This document shows, one piece after another, positions 43,707-55,289 of a stretch of DNA of 64,000 nucleotides. Source of the stretch: Coix lacryma-jobi var. lacryma-jobi. Its lineage: Eukaryota; Streptophyta; Magnoliopsida; Poales; Poaceae. Each line of letters opens with the position of its first letter. The first letter of the stretch is position 1. Location of the stretch: positions 90,566,314 to 90,630,313 of the forward strand of contig CM019827.1 in assembly GCA_009763385.1 (NCBI GenBank). The letters are read 5' to 3'. The notes under the pieces were generated by a model. It did no database searches and was not told the origin of the DNA. It saw nothing but the letters and a program-made list of their open reading frames with translations. The position numbers and the translations under genes are program-made.

Positions 43707-45060
43707 TTGCGACCACAAGAAGAGAATTACCCGACTCATGATTTGGAATTGGCAGCCGTGGTCCATGCACTCAAGATATGGAGGCATTATCTTATGGGTA
43801 ACCTATGTCGTGTGTACACATATCACAAAAGTTTGAAATATATCTTCACCCAGCTAGAGTTGAATATGAGGCAGAGGAGATGGTTAGAGTTGATTAAGGA
43901 TTATAACCTAGAAGTGCATTACCACCCCGGAAAAGCGAATGTTGTAGCGGATGCCTTGAGTCGCAAGACTCATTGCAACTCTCTACAACCACTTTTGGAG
44001 GATGGATTCAACCTTATGCACCCAGTTATGCTAAATAACATCACCCTACAGTGCACCCTGGAGAGTGACATCATCGAAGGACAAAAGACTGATGAAGAAA
44101 TCGGCCAGATCAGAAAGAGATTGGAAACCAATAGTTCTTTGAACTTCAGAACAGATAAACAGGGAATCTTGTGGTACAATCAGAGGTTGGTTGTTCCTAA
44201 GGATACGCAGCTGAAAGAAAGAATTCTGAATGAAGCCCATAATTCAAAGTTATCTATTCATCCAGGAAGTAGTAAGATGTACCACGATCTGAGGACAAGG
44301 TATTGGTGGTCCAGGATGATGAAAGAAGTAGCAGCTCATGTCGCAAGGTGTGATACTTGCAGCAGGATAAAAGCTAGACACCTGAGACCTGCCGGACTAT
44401 TACAACCGTTATTAATCCCAGAGTGGAAATGGGAAAAGATTAGTATGGATTTCGTCACAGGTCTTCCCACCACTCAAAAAGGAAATGATTCTATCTGGGT
44501 TATCGTGGATCGGTTATCTAAACTGGCCCACTTCATCCCGGTTAAGACTACACACCGACCTCATTAGTATGCAGACTTGTACATTCAGAACATCTTGAGG
44601 TTATACGGAGTTCCAAAAAGGATTGTCTCTGATAGAGGACCCCAGTTCATAGCGTGTTTTTGGGAACAGTTGCACAAGGAACTAGGGACCAAGTTGGTAA
44701 GAAGTTCCGCTTATCATCCCCAAACCGTAGGACAAACAGAAAGAGTGAATCAAATTCTGGAAGATATCCTTAGAGCTTGTGTCCCAGTTAAGAAGTGTCT
44801 TCGAGTTCCAGAACAGGAAGAAGTTTGGATCCCGGATGTCTCCATCGGATCAGATCTGGAACACTATGAACAACCTCAGGAGATACTGGATACCAAGACT
44901 CGAGAGAGCCGCAACCGAACACTGAAGACTTACAAGATTCTTTGAAGCAACCACGGACCCAACGATGCAACTTGGGAAACCGAGGAATACTTACGCGTAA
45001 ACTATCCTCCTTTTGTTAAGAAATGGTACGTAACTCAAAATCTCGGGATGAGATTTCTTT
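43707..45060 (+). pseudogene. G1 RNase H, integrase and chromodomain-like tail
   Basis: The RNase H Glu is in HDLELAAVVHALK. The usual third Asp reads YTYHKSLKY, so it is Tyr. A later Asp is in NVVADALSRK. Integrase zinc finger: HPGSSKMYHDLRTRYWW then CDTC. Core Asp: SMDFVTGLP; second Asp: VSDRGPQF; Glu: QTERVNQ. A stop sits at 44565-44567. After DILRACV the integrase C-terminal domain is deleted and the frame jumps to QEILDTKTRESRNRTLKTYK. A stop replaces the usual Trp, followed by SNHGPNDATWETEEYL-PPF. That matches the chromodomain at the tail of chromovirus integrases. Confidence 0.85.
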
Positions 45061-45073
45061 AAGGGGGAAGGGC
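45061..45073 (+). other. Polypurine tract of G1
   Basis: AAGGGGGAAGGGC lies directly before the 3' LTR. The first LTR base is G instead of T here. Confidence 0.8.
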
Positions 45074-48000
45074 GGTGACACCCTAGTGTCAAGCACTGCA
45101 TTAGGAACTACCTTTAGCTACTAAAATGCATAAGCAATGCATTGCATCATGTCATGTGCATCAAAGTGCTTTTGCCTCTGATTTATTTATCTGGATTTTG
45201 GTCTCTTTTGGGACTTGAGTGTTTAAATGGATGTCTGTCTTGGCAAATGACTTTATAAGATAAGGAATATGAAGTATAACACTTTTCATGTTGGCATTTT
45301 GACCTAGTTCAAAAATTGTTTAGCAAATAAAAACAAGGGAAACAAAATGTTTATGTCCCAAAAATTGGCTTTATCTTTGTGGAGGTTATAAAAGTGCTTT
45401 TCAGCAAAAATGTTCTGTATGAAAGTTGTAGAGAAAATTATTTTGAGCAACTTTTATTTTTGGGTCAGAGTCTAGTTTGGAGTTTTTGAAGCTGTTTTGA
45501 ATAGTCAAAGTTTAAAAAAATTTCGGAAAAAGAAAAAGGAAAAGATTTTTCCTTCCCGCGGCCCTTTCGGCCCAGCCTCGCACCCGCGCCGGCCTGCCTG
45601 CTCGCTCGCTCGCCGCGCGCCGCGCTCTGCCGCCCGCTAACACACCCGCGCCGTATGCCGGCCGCAACCGCCGCGTGGCCGCCTTCGCCTGCGCCGTATC
45701 CCGCTCGCCCACTCCCCGCTCGATCTTCGCCCGCTCGATCACGCCACGATCGCGCACGGCCACTCCGCGCCCGCCTCGCCTGCCGCGCTACCCTCGCTCG
45801 CCGTGCCGCCGCCTGCCGCACGCCACGCCGGGCCCGGCCATGACCGCCGGCCGGCCAAGGCCATGACCAAAAACCCCGAGCACCCCTTCGCTCTCTCTCT
45901 CAACCGTGCACACACCCCCTCACTCGCTCTCACTCTCACCCCTTCCTCTCTGCGGACGAACGCAGAGCGCGAACGCTCGTGCCCGCCACCGTTCGGCACC
46001 GAGAGCCCGCACCGCCGTTCCGGCCACACCCGTCCACCACCGTCCGTTTCCCCTCGCCAGCCACTCCGCCCTCACCGTGCACATGCCGTGCGCACGCCAT
46101 CTTCCCCAGCCGAGCCCCGCTGATGCCGGAGCCCGAGGAGCGCCGCCGCGGTCGCCATCAGCGCCGCCCAGAGCTCGAAGCCGTTCTTCTCCGACCAAAG
46201 CTCCGCCACCTCCCTCCTTCACTCGCCAGCTTCGCCAAGCAATGGCAAGGTGAGAACTCTAGTTCGCGAGCTCTCTACCGCCCCGTAGCTCTCCCTCCAC
46301 CTCCGACCGAGCACCCTGGCCGCCGCCATGGCCGCGCACGTGGACGAGTTCCACCGGAGCTTCACCGGCCGAACCAACCCCTCTAGTAGCTTACCTAGGG
46401 TTCGCCCAAGCTTTCGCCCCCATTAATTTGGCCGGCGACCGCCGGAAACGGCGTAGCCGCGCGTCCCGCCGCCGCCGTCCGCCACCACTCGCCGCCGGCA
46501 AGCTACGGCCATGCGCTAGCCAAACCAACCCCACCTCTCGGTTCGCCTCGTCGTAGGGATCACGATGAGCCTGGTCCCACCGCCGGCAACCTCGCCGCCG
46601 GCGAGAACCGCGCGGTCAGCCCTCTTCCCCTGTTTTCTCTCTCTGACGGGTGGGCCCCGTTCACCAGTGGGTCCCCACATCAGTCACTCACGGTCTATGG
46701 ACCGGGTCTGCGCAAGTTGAGCCGGGAAGATTAAAATGATTTTCCTTTTTGTTTTTAATTTCCAGAAAGGCTTGTTATTTTTGTGTAGCACGTTCTAAAG
46801 GTCCAAATGACGTGTTTTCAGTTTTGTTAGCTTGTTTATGAGTAGATCTATCATGGAAAAACATGAAAGAATTTTTGGTAGAAGTTTTTGTTACTATTTT
46901 TATTTAATTCAGTTTATATGCTTTTGTTGAGATAAATGGTTATATATGCTTTCTGGTCGAGTTAATTCATGGAAAATTTTGTGTAAGTTTATTATCATGT
47001 TATGCACCTATGAAAAATATATGAGGCACTATTTATGTGGAAAAAGTTTCTGTTATGGTATAAAGTTCTTTTTGGCTGTTTTCTCGGAATAAGTGTTAAG
47101 GTGTTTTTTATGTATGTGGGAAAATTTGTGCAGTCTCTGTGTGTGATGTTCAAGCTAAGAAAAATTTGGAGCATAGGTTGTGGTATGGAAAAATGTGAAG
47201 TTGCTGTACAAATGTACTTTTCTGTGTTTTTCTTTGGAAATTCATGTAAGAAATAATATAATGTTTCTGTTCATGGAACTTCCTTGATAAATATGAAATA
47301 TGGAGTAGAATCTGGGAAAATATGAAACTGAGTTTAGCACCCTTTTCCAGTAGGGTTGTAGTTCAATTGGGTTATTTTGGGATAGATTTGTTTATTTCGT
47401 GTGGGTCTGTGTATTTATGCTCTGACAATAAATTTTCTACAGTAGAATGTTTAAGAATGGATGAAACTAGAAAAATTATGAAATCTGCTGTTTGACACTT
47501 TTTAGGAGAAGAGTTAGTTCAATGTACCTTTTGAGCTGTGTATTTCATCTTTTTGTAGCCGCTGTTCGGTATTTTATTTCCTGCTGAAAATTGTTCAGTG
47601 AACTTCAGTTGGTGTTAGTTGCTTTCTGGAATTTTTGTGGATTTTTCTGAGTTCAGAAAAATACACTTGCAGTTCAAACTTGAGTTTCTTTTGAATTTCT
47701 AAATAGGAAATAGTGGAAACAATGGTTTTGTTTTATGGGGTAAATAAGTATTTACCTCATTGTCAAAAGAGGTTCAACAAGTTGGCTTTGTTGGTTTGCA
47801 AGAAGCATTGTTTTTCATACCACCACATCTCGCACCCGCATTATTTAATTATTTTACTTTACCGCATGCAATAGGATCGACGCCCCCGAGGCCCGACCAG
47901 GAGCAAGAGGCAAACGTCGAGCAGGAGATCCCGGAACTTCATCAAGCCGAGGAGGTCAACCCCGCAGCGGAAACTAACTTGCCCGAGTGCCCCTCCCACG

Positions 48001-49548
48001 AGGCCTCGGTCTTCGCCCAAGGCAAGCCCCGGAGCATTCTAAGTCTCACAGTATTTAAAATTAATTTACTTGAGTATCTTATATTGTGATGCATTAGGTA
48101 CAGGAGTTGATTGGATTCTACTTGCTGCATTACCATTCCTTGATTATTATTACACCTGCCTTGTTATCCTGTAACTTATTTATATTGTAGAATTGCTTAG
48201 TCTGCTTAATAAAAGTAGTAGTTAAGGATGTTTCTGTATTACCCCTGATGGGTAATTACCGGATCACGGTTGGCTATATTGCTATCGTAGAAAAGAACCT
48301 AAGTAGTAATGAAATACGGTCACCTGAAAGGCAAGGCACAAGATTGGAAACTTGGGGCAGTCCGTCCGTTGGATCGTGTAGGTTTGTATCGATGTTGGCC
48401 CTCGTTCATTTTTGAACGCGCCCTTTTACTTACGGATATATCGGTGCTGTAATCATCGACCCCAAAGCCGGTTAGAAGCTGTTCGGGCCGGTTTCGACCC
48501 GTGTCGCGCCCTCTAGTATGGAAATGCGACCTGTCGCGTGAGGCCATCGCCAGGTTCCAATTGGGCGGTCCGTGCTTGAACCGCGACGATTACCACCACG
48601 AACAAGCATCGAGCGGTTGCCCAATGCATGGACCCGACGGGGAAAGTGTGGGCGGGTATTAAAGGTCTTTCACCAGCTGGTTTGGAATTCGATTCGAGTC
48701 GCCGTCTCCCCCGGTTAGTGGGAAACTATGGCGAGCTTCACCACGATACAACTCCATGTGATGCTTAAAGGTTCAACTAAAATGTGGATAAGTCAACTGG
48801 ATATGGTTATATTATTATTTGTTAGACTCAAGTGTGTGTAGTAGTTAAGGTGCAAAAACCTAGAATAAGAAATAGGACTAAAAGCTGATAGCTCATCTAT
48901 GTCATTAATACTCCTTCTCTTAATATTGGGCTTTCCGCAACTAAAAATCCTAGCTCCACCAAAAAGGCCTTGCATACCCTTGGTGTCTTTATTTTCAGTT
49001 GGACGGGTAAGTCTAGCTGAGTATATTCCCGTACTCAGGGTTTATCCCATTTGTTGCACATGGCCAGGTGTACTATGGCTATTGTAAGCACTGCATCTAC
49101 CCAGTGGAAGGTGATGAGGAGTAGGCCCAGGGCAGGGTCGTCCAGAAGCTTCCCCTTTTCTTTTGCTGGTCTGAGACTTCTAGTGGCACATTACTTTAAA
49201 AAGGAGGAGTGAGTTGTGTTGGGTTGGAGTTATCAAAAAATGTTTTATTTGGACCACATGTGTGGTGGTCGTGATCAAAACTTGTTTAAGCTTCCGCACT
49301 TTAAATTCGGTACTGTAATAACTCGGTTTTAAATTCGCACTCTGATGCTTTAAATTTGGTTTCGTTTATCTGTGTCGTCTCCTTTCGAATGTAATACTTG
49401 AACGATGCGATCCTGTATGATGTACGATGTTGAAATCCTTCGAGATTTCCGGACTACCGGGGTTATATGACTTCAAGTGCAGGTCAATGTCAGACGTAAT
49501 TGACTAAGACATTACATGAGTCCTTATAATCAGGACGGTTCCGCGACA
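45074..49548 (+). repeat. G1 3' LTR
   Basis: 4,475 bp, aligned to the 5' LTR. Its copy of the embedded ORF has decayed. The GC-rich first segment has frame-shifting indels, the second segment (47875-48021) is intact with donor AG|GCAAGC, the acceptor before the third segment reads CAC instead of CAG (49057-49059), and a TAG follows GATGAGGAG. Confidence 0.9.
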
Positions 49549-50732
49549 GGAGGTCCGCAAAAAGGACGGTCGACGCGTGGCGGCGTGGAGAGGCTAGCGC
49601 GACGGCGCAGCTATCCGTGAGGTAGGCGCGGCGGTTGACAGAACGGCACGTGGCGGCATCCTGAAGCTTGCGTCGAGGCGAAGCTAAGGATGAGATGGGC
49701 GCGTGGCCGTCGGATCGCGTTCAAGCAGAGTTGGTCTGGGATACCCCTAGGGTTGGCCGCTTCGCTCTTGTTTCTAGGAGTAGAAGGGGATTATTGTTTT
49801 AGGCTATAAATAAGGGAGGCACCCCTCCTCTCTCTCCATCCTTGCAGTCATTTGTTCCTAGCACTCTCTCTCTCTAGCCCTCGCTTAGGTTCTAATCATA
49901 CGTCGCTGCAAGCGATCCGCAGAGACGGAAATCATACCTCTGTGTATTTGGATCTTTTGAGGAAACGAGACTGTATTCTCGTTGTCTCCTCGTGTGGAGG
50001 AGTTTTTGGCTGAAATCAATTCGTGTCTTGTGTGTTTTGTTCTTCACGTTTTAGTTTTGCATCTCCTGGAGATTTGCCTCGTTCTCCCTCTCCGCGAGAT
50101 GATTTCCGATTCCACTTAAATCAATTTATTCTTGGTCGTGAGCTCCTTCCTTCTACCTAAGGAATTCTCTCCTAACCTCACGAATCCATAGATCGGGTTG
50201 ATTTCGTGTTCGTTCTTCGTTCTTCCCCCTTTTTCGGTGATCCACGAATCTCTCTTGATTAACTTGGTTTGGTGCGATGATTTCTTAGGATTAGCACCCC
50301 AATACATAGCGGATCACCTGGGAGAAGTTTGATCGAAGCCCCTTTTGATTTGGTTGAAGTTTGATCGAATTGGCTTTTGTCCCGAGCAGTTTTTCTGCTC
50401 TCTGTTCATCTGCGGACAGTCCGCGCCCCCAGCGGCGGACAGTCCGGGGATCGGGGTTGGTCAGGTCAGACAGGCGCAGTCCCCTGATTGTTCATTGTCG
50501 AGTGAACGGCGGACAGTCCGCGGTACAAACCCGCGGACAGTCCGGGACCTGTCCAGCAGACTTACAACACTGTTGAGTTTCTTCGTTTTTGCCGGCGGAC
50601 AGTCTAGCTCCCAGCTGCGGACAGTCCGGGACTTAACGGCGGACAGTCTGGGACTCTGACCGCGGACAGTCCGCGAATCTGCTGATTGTGCTGTTTTGCT
50701 CCGTGGCTTCGGCAGTTGGTTTTGGGGTTTCT
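49549..50732 (+). mobile_element. Copia B 3' LTR, right piece
   Basis: Starts with the G1 TSD copy ggagg and continues as the 5' LTR does from about 24734 (GGAGGTCCGCAAAAAGGACGG). TATA box at 49805-49812; palindrome cluster 50408-50685. It is cut at 50732 by C, 170-180 bp short of the LTR end; tttct (50728-50732) should be the TSD of C. Confidence 0.9.
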
Positions 50733-51147
50733 TGAAGGACCGAGAAAGTACTAGCAAGGCGACCAGAGGGGGGTGAATGGGAGCTCAAAAATTTCTCTCG
50801 AAACTTTGGCCAAAAGTCCCAAAATCAACCCCCAAGAGCTAAGACAGAAACCGTGATGCCCACGACCCTTGGAAGAGGGTGGATGATCCCTAGGATCACA
50901 GTGAGGCACCACAAGGCAATTGCGAACCAAACGGCAAAAGCACTCGAACAAGTTCGACCCTGAAAAACCAAGTCTCGAACGTAGATAGACGGCTACGTCG
51001 AGAAATCTCCAAATACCGATGCTAACAAGTAGCAAAGATACCTAGAGAGGTTCCTTGGTTAACTACAAGGTCAAACGAGAAGTTCGAAAACCAAGCGAGG
51101 AAGCCGGGAGAGCAACTGCACAAAACTGGAAGCTTCAGGCAAGTCCC

Positions 51148-51500
51148 GGACTATCCGGCAGTACGGTCGCGGACTATCTGCCCAGTGGCGGACTGTCCGG
51201 GCTCAGGTCGCGGACTGTCCGCCGGCCAAACGAGCAAAACCACAGTGCTGCTGCAAGTCCACTGGACATTCCCGGACTGTCCGCGAGTCCCAATGGCGGA
51301 CTGTCCGCCGGTCAAATCCCAAAACAGCGAAGGTGCTGAACAGTCCCTGGACGACTCCCGGACTGTCCGCGAGTCCCAACGGTAGACTGTCCGTGGTTCA
51401 AAAAGAACTCGACCGTACGGGATGCGCAGCCACGGACTCGGCTGGACCCCGACTCCCGGACTGTCCGCGCCCCCTGTGGCGGACTGTCCGCGGATGAACA
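51148..51500. repeat. Palindrome cluster in the C LTR
   Basis: About eleven copies or near-copies of GCGGACTGTCCGC / CCGGACTGTCCGC, spaced 20-50 bp, the densest such cluster in the window. Confidence 0.85.
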
Positions 51501-52211
51501 GAGAGGGCGATTTTGATCGTCCCTCTCACGAATCTCTCCAAATCCGATCCAAATCAAAATCCCAAGTTCCCAAACTTGGAGAAGATGATCACGGGGTAGT
51601 TAGGAGACTGTCCCCAAGAAATCATCCGCTCAAATTGATTCAAACTTTGGAAAATCGAAAGGGGAGGAGGATGAACCGAAAAGCGCTACGAAAACGAAAT
51701 CGAGCCGATCTACTTGTTCATAAGGAGTTAGATAAATTCCTTCGGTGGAAATGATCTCCTTTCAAATACGAACAAGTTGATTCAAACGGATTTTGCAAAA
51801 ACGCGGTATGGAGAGAGATCGAGCGACGGAAAAAAACACGAAGGAATGAAGAACGCGAAGAACACGAACCAAAACGCGAATCAACACATCGATCTGCAAC
51901 CGTGTGGCTAGCACACGCTACAACAGTGAGGATACGGCCTCACTTCCTCAAAATATCCAGTACACAGAGGTATGGTTCTCTGCGGATCTCAGCTAGCTAC
52001 AGCAGGGGATTGGGAGAGCAAGAAACCCTAATTGCAAAGAGCAAATGAACTGAGATGGTTAGGGAGGAGGGTGTCTCCCTCTACTTATACTAATTCTATT
52101 TCCTACTCTACCCCTCAACTAATTACAGAGCGAACCAGCTAAACCCTAAGGTTATTCTGGACCAACTCGATGGTAGGTGGATCCGACGGCCACGTGCCGC
52201 CATCGCTCTGC

Positions 52212-52490
52212 ACCCCCGGTTTTGTGGCCCAAACGGGAAACCAGCCTTTCCAGCCAACCCCCAGTTTTGAGGCCCAAACCGGGAAACCAGCCCACCAGTA
52301 TCTGAGTTTTGAGGCCCAAACTCAGCCAACCCGCAGCACTCAGGTTTTGAGGCCCAAACCTGGAAACCGTCCTCAGCCCGAGTTTTGTGGCCAAACTCGG
52401 AAATCCTCAGCACCCAGGTTTTGAGGCCCAAACCTAGAAACCATCCAACCGATGGTTTTTCTCTGGCTCTACCACCAAACCGACGCCGTA
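52212..52490. repeat. Hairpin array in the C LTR U3
   Basis: Six to seven units with loop TTTTGAGGCCCAAA. Stems CGGTTTT/AAACGGG-type, CTGAGTTT/AAACTCAG (perfect), CAGGTTT/AAACCTG and CGAGTTT/AAACTCG are seen. Same order as D and H. Confidence 0.8.
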
Positions 52491-52826
52491 GATGGGATGC
52501 ACCACCCGTGCACCCCGTCCACCGACACGTGTCCCCAAGTTCACGACTCAGGCAACACATGACCGCAAGTCTTCGCTCGTCGCTGTCCCAGGCTGCCAGC
52601 CACCACAGCTGATCCTCGGGCCACCGGTCCCTCAGTCCAAGCCTCACGTCCGCCCTTCGCCACTCTCAGTCCATCGGCACGGCACGTCTCTACTTGACCT
52701 TCACCTTGCCTTTGATTACTGTATCCGTGCTCGACACCTGCACAACACAAGCCAAAGAACATGCGCATCATCCCAGTTGACAATCACTCATCACTCAGAG
52801 ACTCGGCATACACCCATGTATCCGCA

Positions 52827-54332
52827 ATCTCCCCCTTGATGAGTGCATTGTCAACTACCAACACAAATCATAATGGAAGCAGAAGAAGGAAGAGGAAGGA
52901 GAAGAGAGAACTCGACCAAATGACCCAAAAGCATAGCAAAGCCGAAGAAGGTCAAGTGGAAAGAGCGAAACAACTTGGTTCCCAAAGACATGGGCAACGG
53001 CTCGACGCAACCAAGCAAAGCAAAGCTAGCCCTCAAGAAGAGGTAGAACAGGCTCAACACCGCTAGCAAATACCAATCGAGAAATCGAAGCAAAATGCTA
53101 GTCGCTCAAGATAGAGGCACAAAGGCTCAACACAACTAGCAAAGAAAGCTCGATACCAAAAACCTTACGGTCAAGCTCCCCCTCGAATAGTGCACACAAG
53201 CAAATAATTTGCAATTTTCTCCCCCTTAGTTGAAAATGCACCATCAAGCAAGAAGAGCCGAAAGCAATGATCTCCCCCTCAGAAAATGCACCAACGAAAG
53301 TGCCAACAAGATAGGGACTCCCCTTTCAAAAATGCATATGAGTCAAAATGCAGGTTAGGAGCTTCAGGGGTATACTCAAAAGAGTGCAAAGACATGTATA
53401 GATAGAGTTCTGATCCGATGATGCAAAAAATGCACAGAATGCTAGCAAAGGCTCAAACTGATCACTAAGATTGAAATGAGAGCAAACAGTGTAGTTTTTA
53501 GCCGAAAAGGTATTCACCATCAAAATAGCACAAGACATGTATAGACAGGAAGTCAAACAAGTGCTAAACATGTATATAAGGTGAACTACCCCTAGCACAG
53601 TTCAATCATCATGCTGATACCAATGGAAAAAAGAAGCATATACTTGTGATTTCAAATTTTAATCGGAGTTGCAGCGGTGAAATTACACAAGTTCATAAAT
53701 CAGCATGTGACTGCGAGAGGTTGAATACTTGTTATTGCCTAACTTTCCAACTGTGCGAAGCCTATGCATAAGCAATCAGAAGCTTAAAGCAACAGTTTCG
53801 GTCATATACTACACAGCTCAAGTTTAACGCAAAGTGCAATGAGAAACAGTCTCGAAACTGTGAGGTGTTAGCAAGCAAACCCATCTCGATCTTTTCAATT
53901 CACTTAACTTGGTTCAGATTTTAAACAGAATACGACATACCAAGCAAGTGAATGACTCAACACTAGAGACACAGCAACCTAGCATACATAAATAGCATAA
54001 GTGACTTCGACACATTCTACACATGCTAGTTGCATATCTCAATGGTGAACATTTTCTAGTTTTAAGTTCTCTATCAAATTCACCATTCAAAAATAGCTTA
54101 GCTCACAGTATGTATCAGTGATCAGAAAGAGCATAAGCTACAGCATCAACATAAAGCATCGGAGCAAGACTACACAGAGCATAGTTACATTCTTCAGACT
54201 ATATTCATGAAGCTCAGAATGTAAAAGCGTATGCTGAAATGCAAAGATGCATGAAGAAATCAAAAGGAAGCAAAAACAACTGAAAAACACAAAGTCAGTG
54301 TATCATACAATAGTCAAAAATGTTTCCCCACT
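52827..54332 (-). other. Copia C 3' non-coding region
   Basis: 1.5 kb between the pol stop and the LTR, no coding similarity. The PPT complement ATCTCCCCCTTGATGAG (52827-52843) touches the LTR. Further PPT-like complements lie near 53173 (CTCCCCCTC), 53220 (TCTCCCCCTTAG) and 53271 (ATCTCCCCCTCAG). It is the counterpart of B 32112-33870. Confidence 0.7.
52974..53140 (-). repeat. Hairpin array in the C 3' region
   Basis: Three clear units: CTTGGTT/AACCAAG (52974-52980 with 53009-53015), GCTAGC/GCTAGC (53025-53030 with 53062-53067) and GCTAGT/ACTAGC (53097-53102 with 53135-53140). Loop text CAAAGACATGGGCAACGGCTCGA is the complement of the loop in B. Confidence 0.75.
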
Positions 54333-55289
54333 CTAAAAGGGGAAACACACACCAAGCTCACCTCTCAACCGATTAAAAGTTGATTGGTCCAAAGGCTTGG
54401 TGAAAATATCAGCCAACTGATGATGAGTATCGACATGGCGAAGGTCGATATCACCCTTCTCATAGTGATCTCGCAGAAAATGAAAGCGCACATCAATGTG
54501 TTTGGTCTTCGAGTGAAGCACGGGGTTCTTAGCAACGCTAATAGCACTCGTGCTGTCACAAAGCAAAGGAACGCGAGAAAAGCTCAGACCAAAATCACGC
54601 AAAGTGGCCATCATCCAGAGTAACTAGGAACAGCAGCTAGCCACAGCAACATACTCAGCCTCCGTGGTAGACTGGGCGACACTAGACTGCTTGCGAGAAG
54701 ACCATGATACAAGAGAAGAACCAATAAACTGGCAAGTCCCAGAAGAGGACTTGCGATCAATATGGCAACCAGCAAAATCGGCATCGGAATAACCACAAAG
54801 CGAGAGGGTGGAGGAAGCAGAATACCAAATCCTAAATTCTGGAGTGAAGGATAAGTACCTCATTATGCGCTTGACCGCCTGGCGGTGAGAAGTGCGCGGC
54901 GACGACTTAAATCTCGCGCACAGACACACCGCGAACTGAATGTCCGGGCGTGTCGCCGTCAGGTACAGTAGCGACCCGATCATACTCCGGTACTCCTTCT
55001 GGTCCACTGCTTCTCCCTCCTTGTCCGCATCCAGGTCCGTCGTGGTCGCCATGGGTGTTGGAAGAGGCTTGGACTCACCCATGTCGAATTTCTTCAGAAT
55101 GTTCCGGGTGTACTTGCCCTGGTGCACGAACGTCCCTTCCCGGGATTGCTTGATTTGCAACCCGAGGAAAAACATCAACTCGCCCATCATGCTCATCTCG
55201 AACTCCCTGCTCATAGTGTCCGCAAACTTGGCAACCAAAGCGTGAGAAGAACCACCGAAAATGATATCATCCACGTAAATTTGGACCAA
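54333..55289 (-). pseudogene. Copia C RT end and RNase H, broken
   Basis: The frame from 55289 includes IYVDDIIFGGSSHALVAK (the YVDD catalytic motif), FFLGLQIKQSREG, SLLYLTATRPDIQF, DADFAGC and STTEAEYVAVASC. A TAG (54624-54626) interrupts before LLWMMATLRDFG. The closing part has CDSTSAISVAKN and FTKPLD and ends at 54333. It aligns closely with B RT/RNase H. Confidence 0.9.

Larger units (their letters stand above)
34502..49548 (+). mobile_element. Gypsy G1, complete Tekay-like chromovirus
   Basis: 15.0 kb, flanked by a perfect TSD ggagg (34497-34501 and 49549-49553). Order: 5' LTR 34502-38998, PBS 39001-39012, extra H3-like ORF, gag-protease, RT, RNase H, integrase with chromodomain-like remnant, PPT, 3' LTR 45074-49548. 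The long LTRs, initiator-Met PBS and integrase tail fit the Tekay/Del lineage of chromoviruses. The two LTRs differ by scattered substitutions and small indels, so the insertion is not very recent. Confidence 0.88.
50733..52826 (-). repeat. Copia C 3' LTR
   Basis: 2,094 bp, from TGAAGGACCGAG to CATGTATCCGCA. Contains the palindrome cluster (51148-51500), a minus-strand TATA-like TATAAG (complement of 52084-52089) and the hairpin array (52212-52490). Confidence 0.9.
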
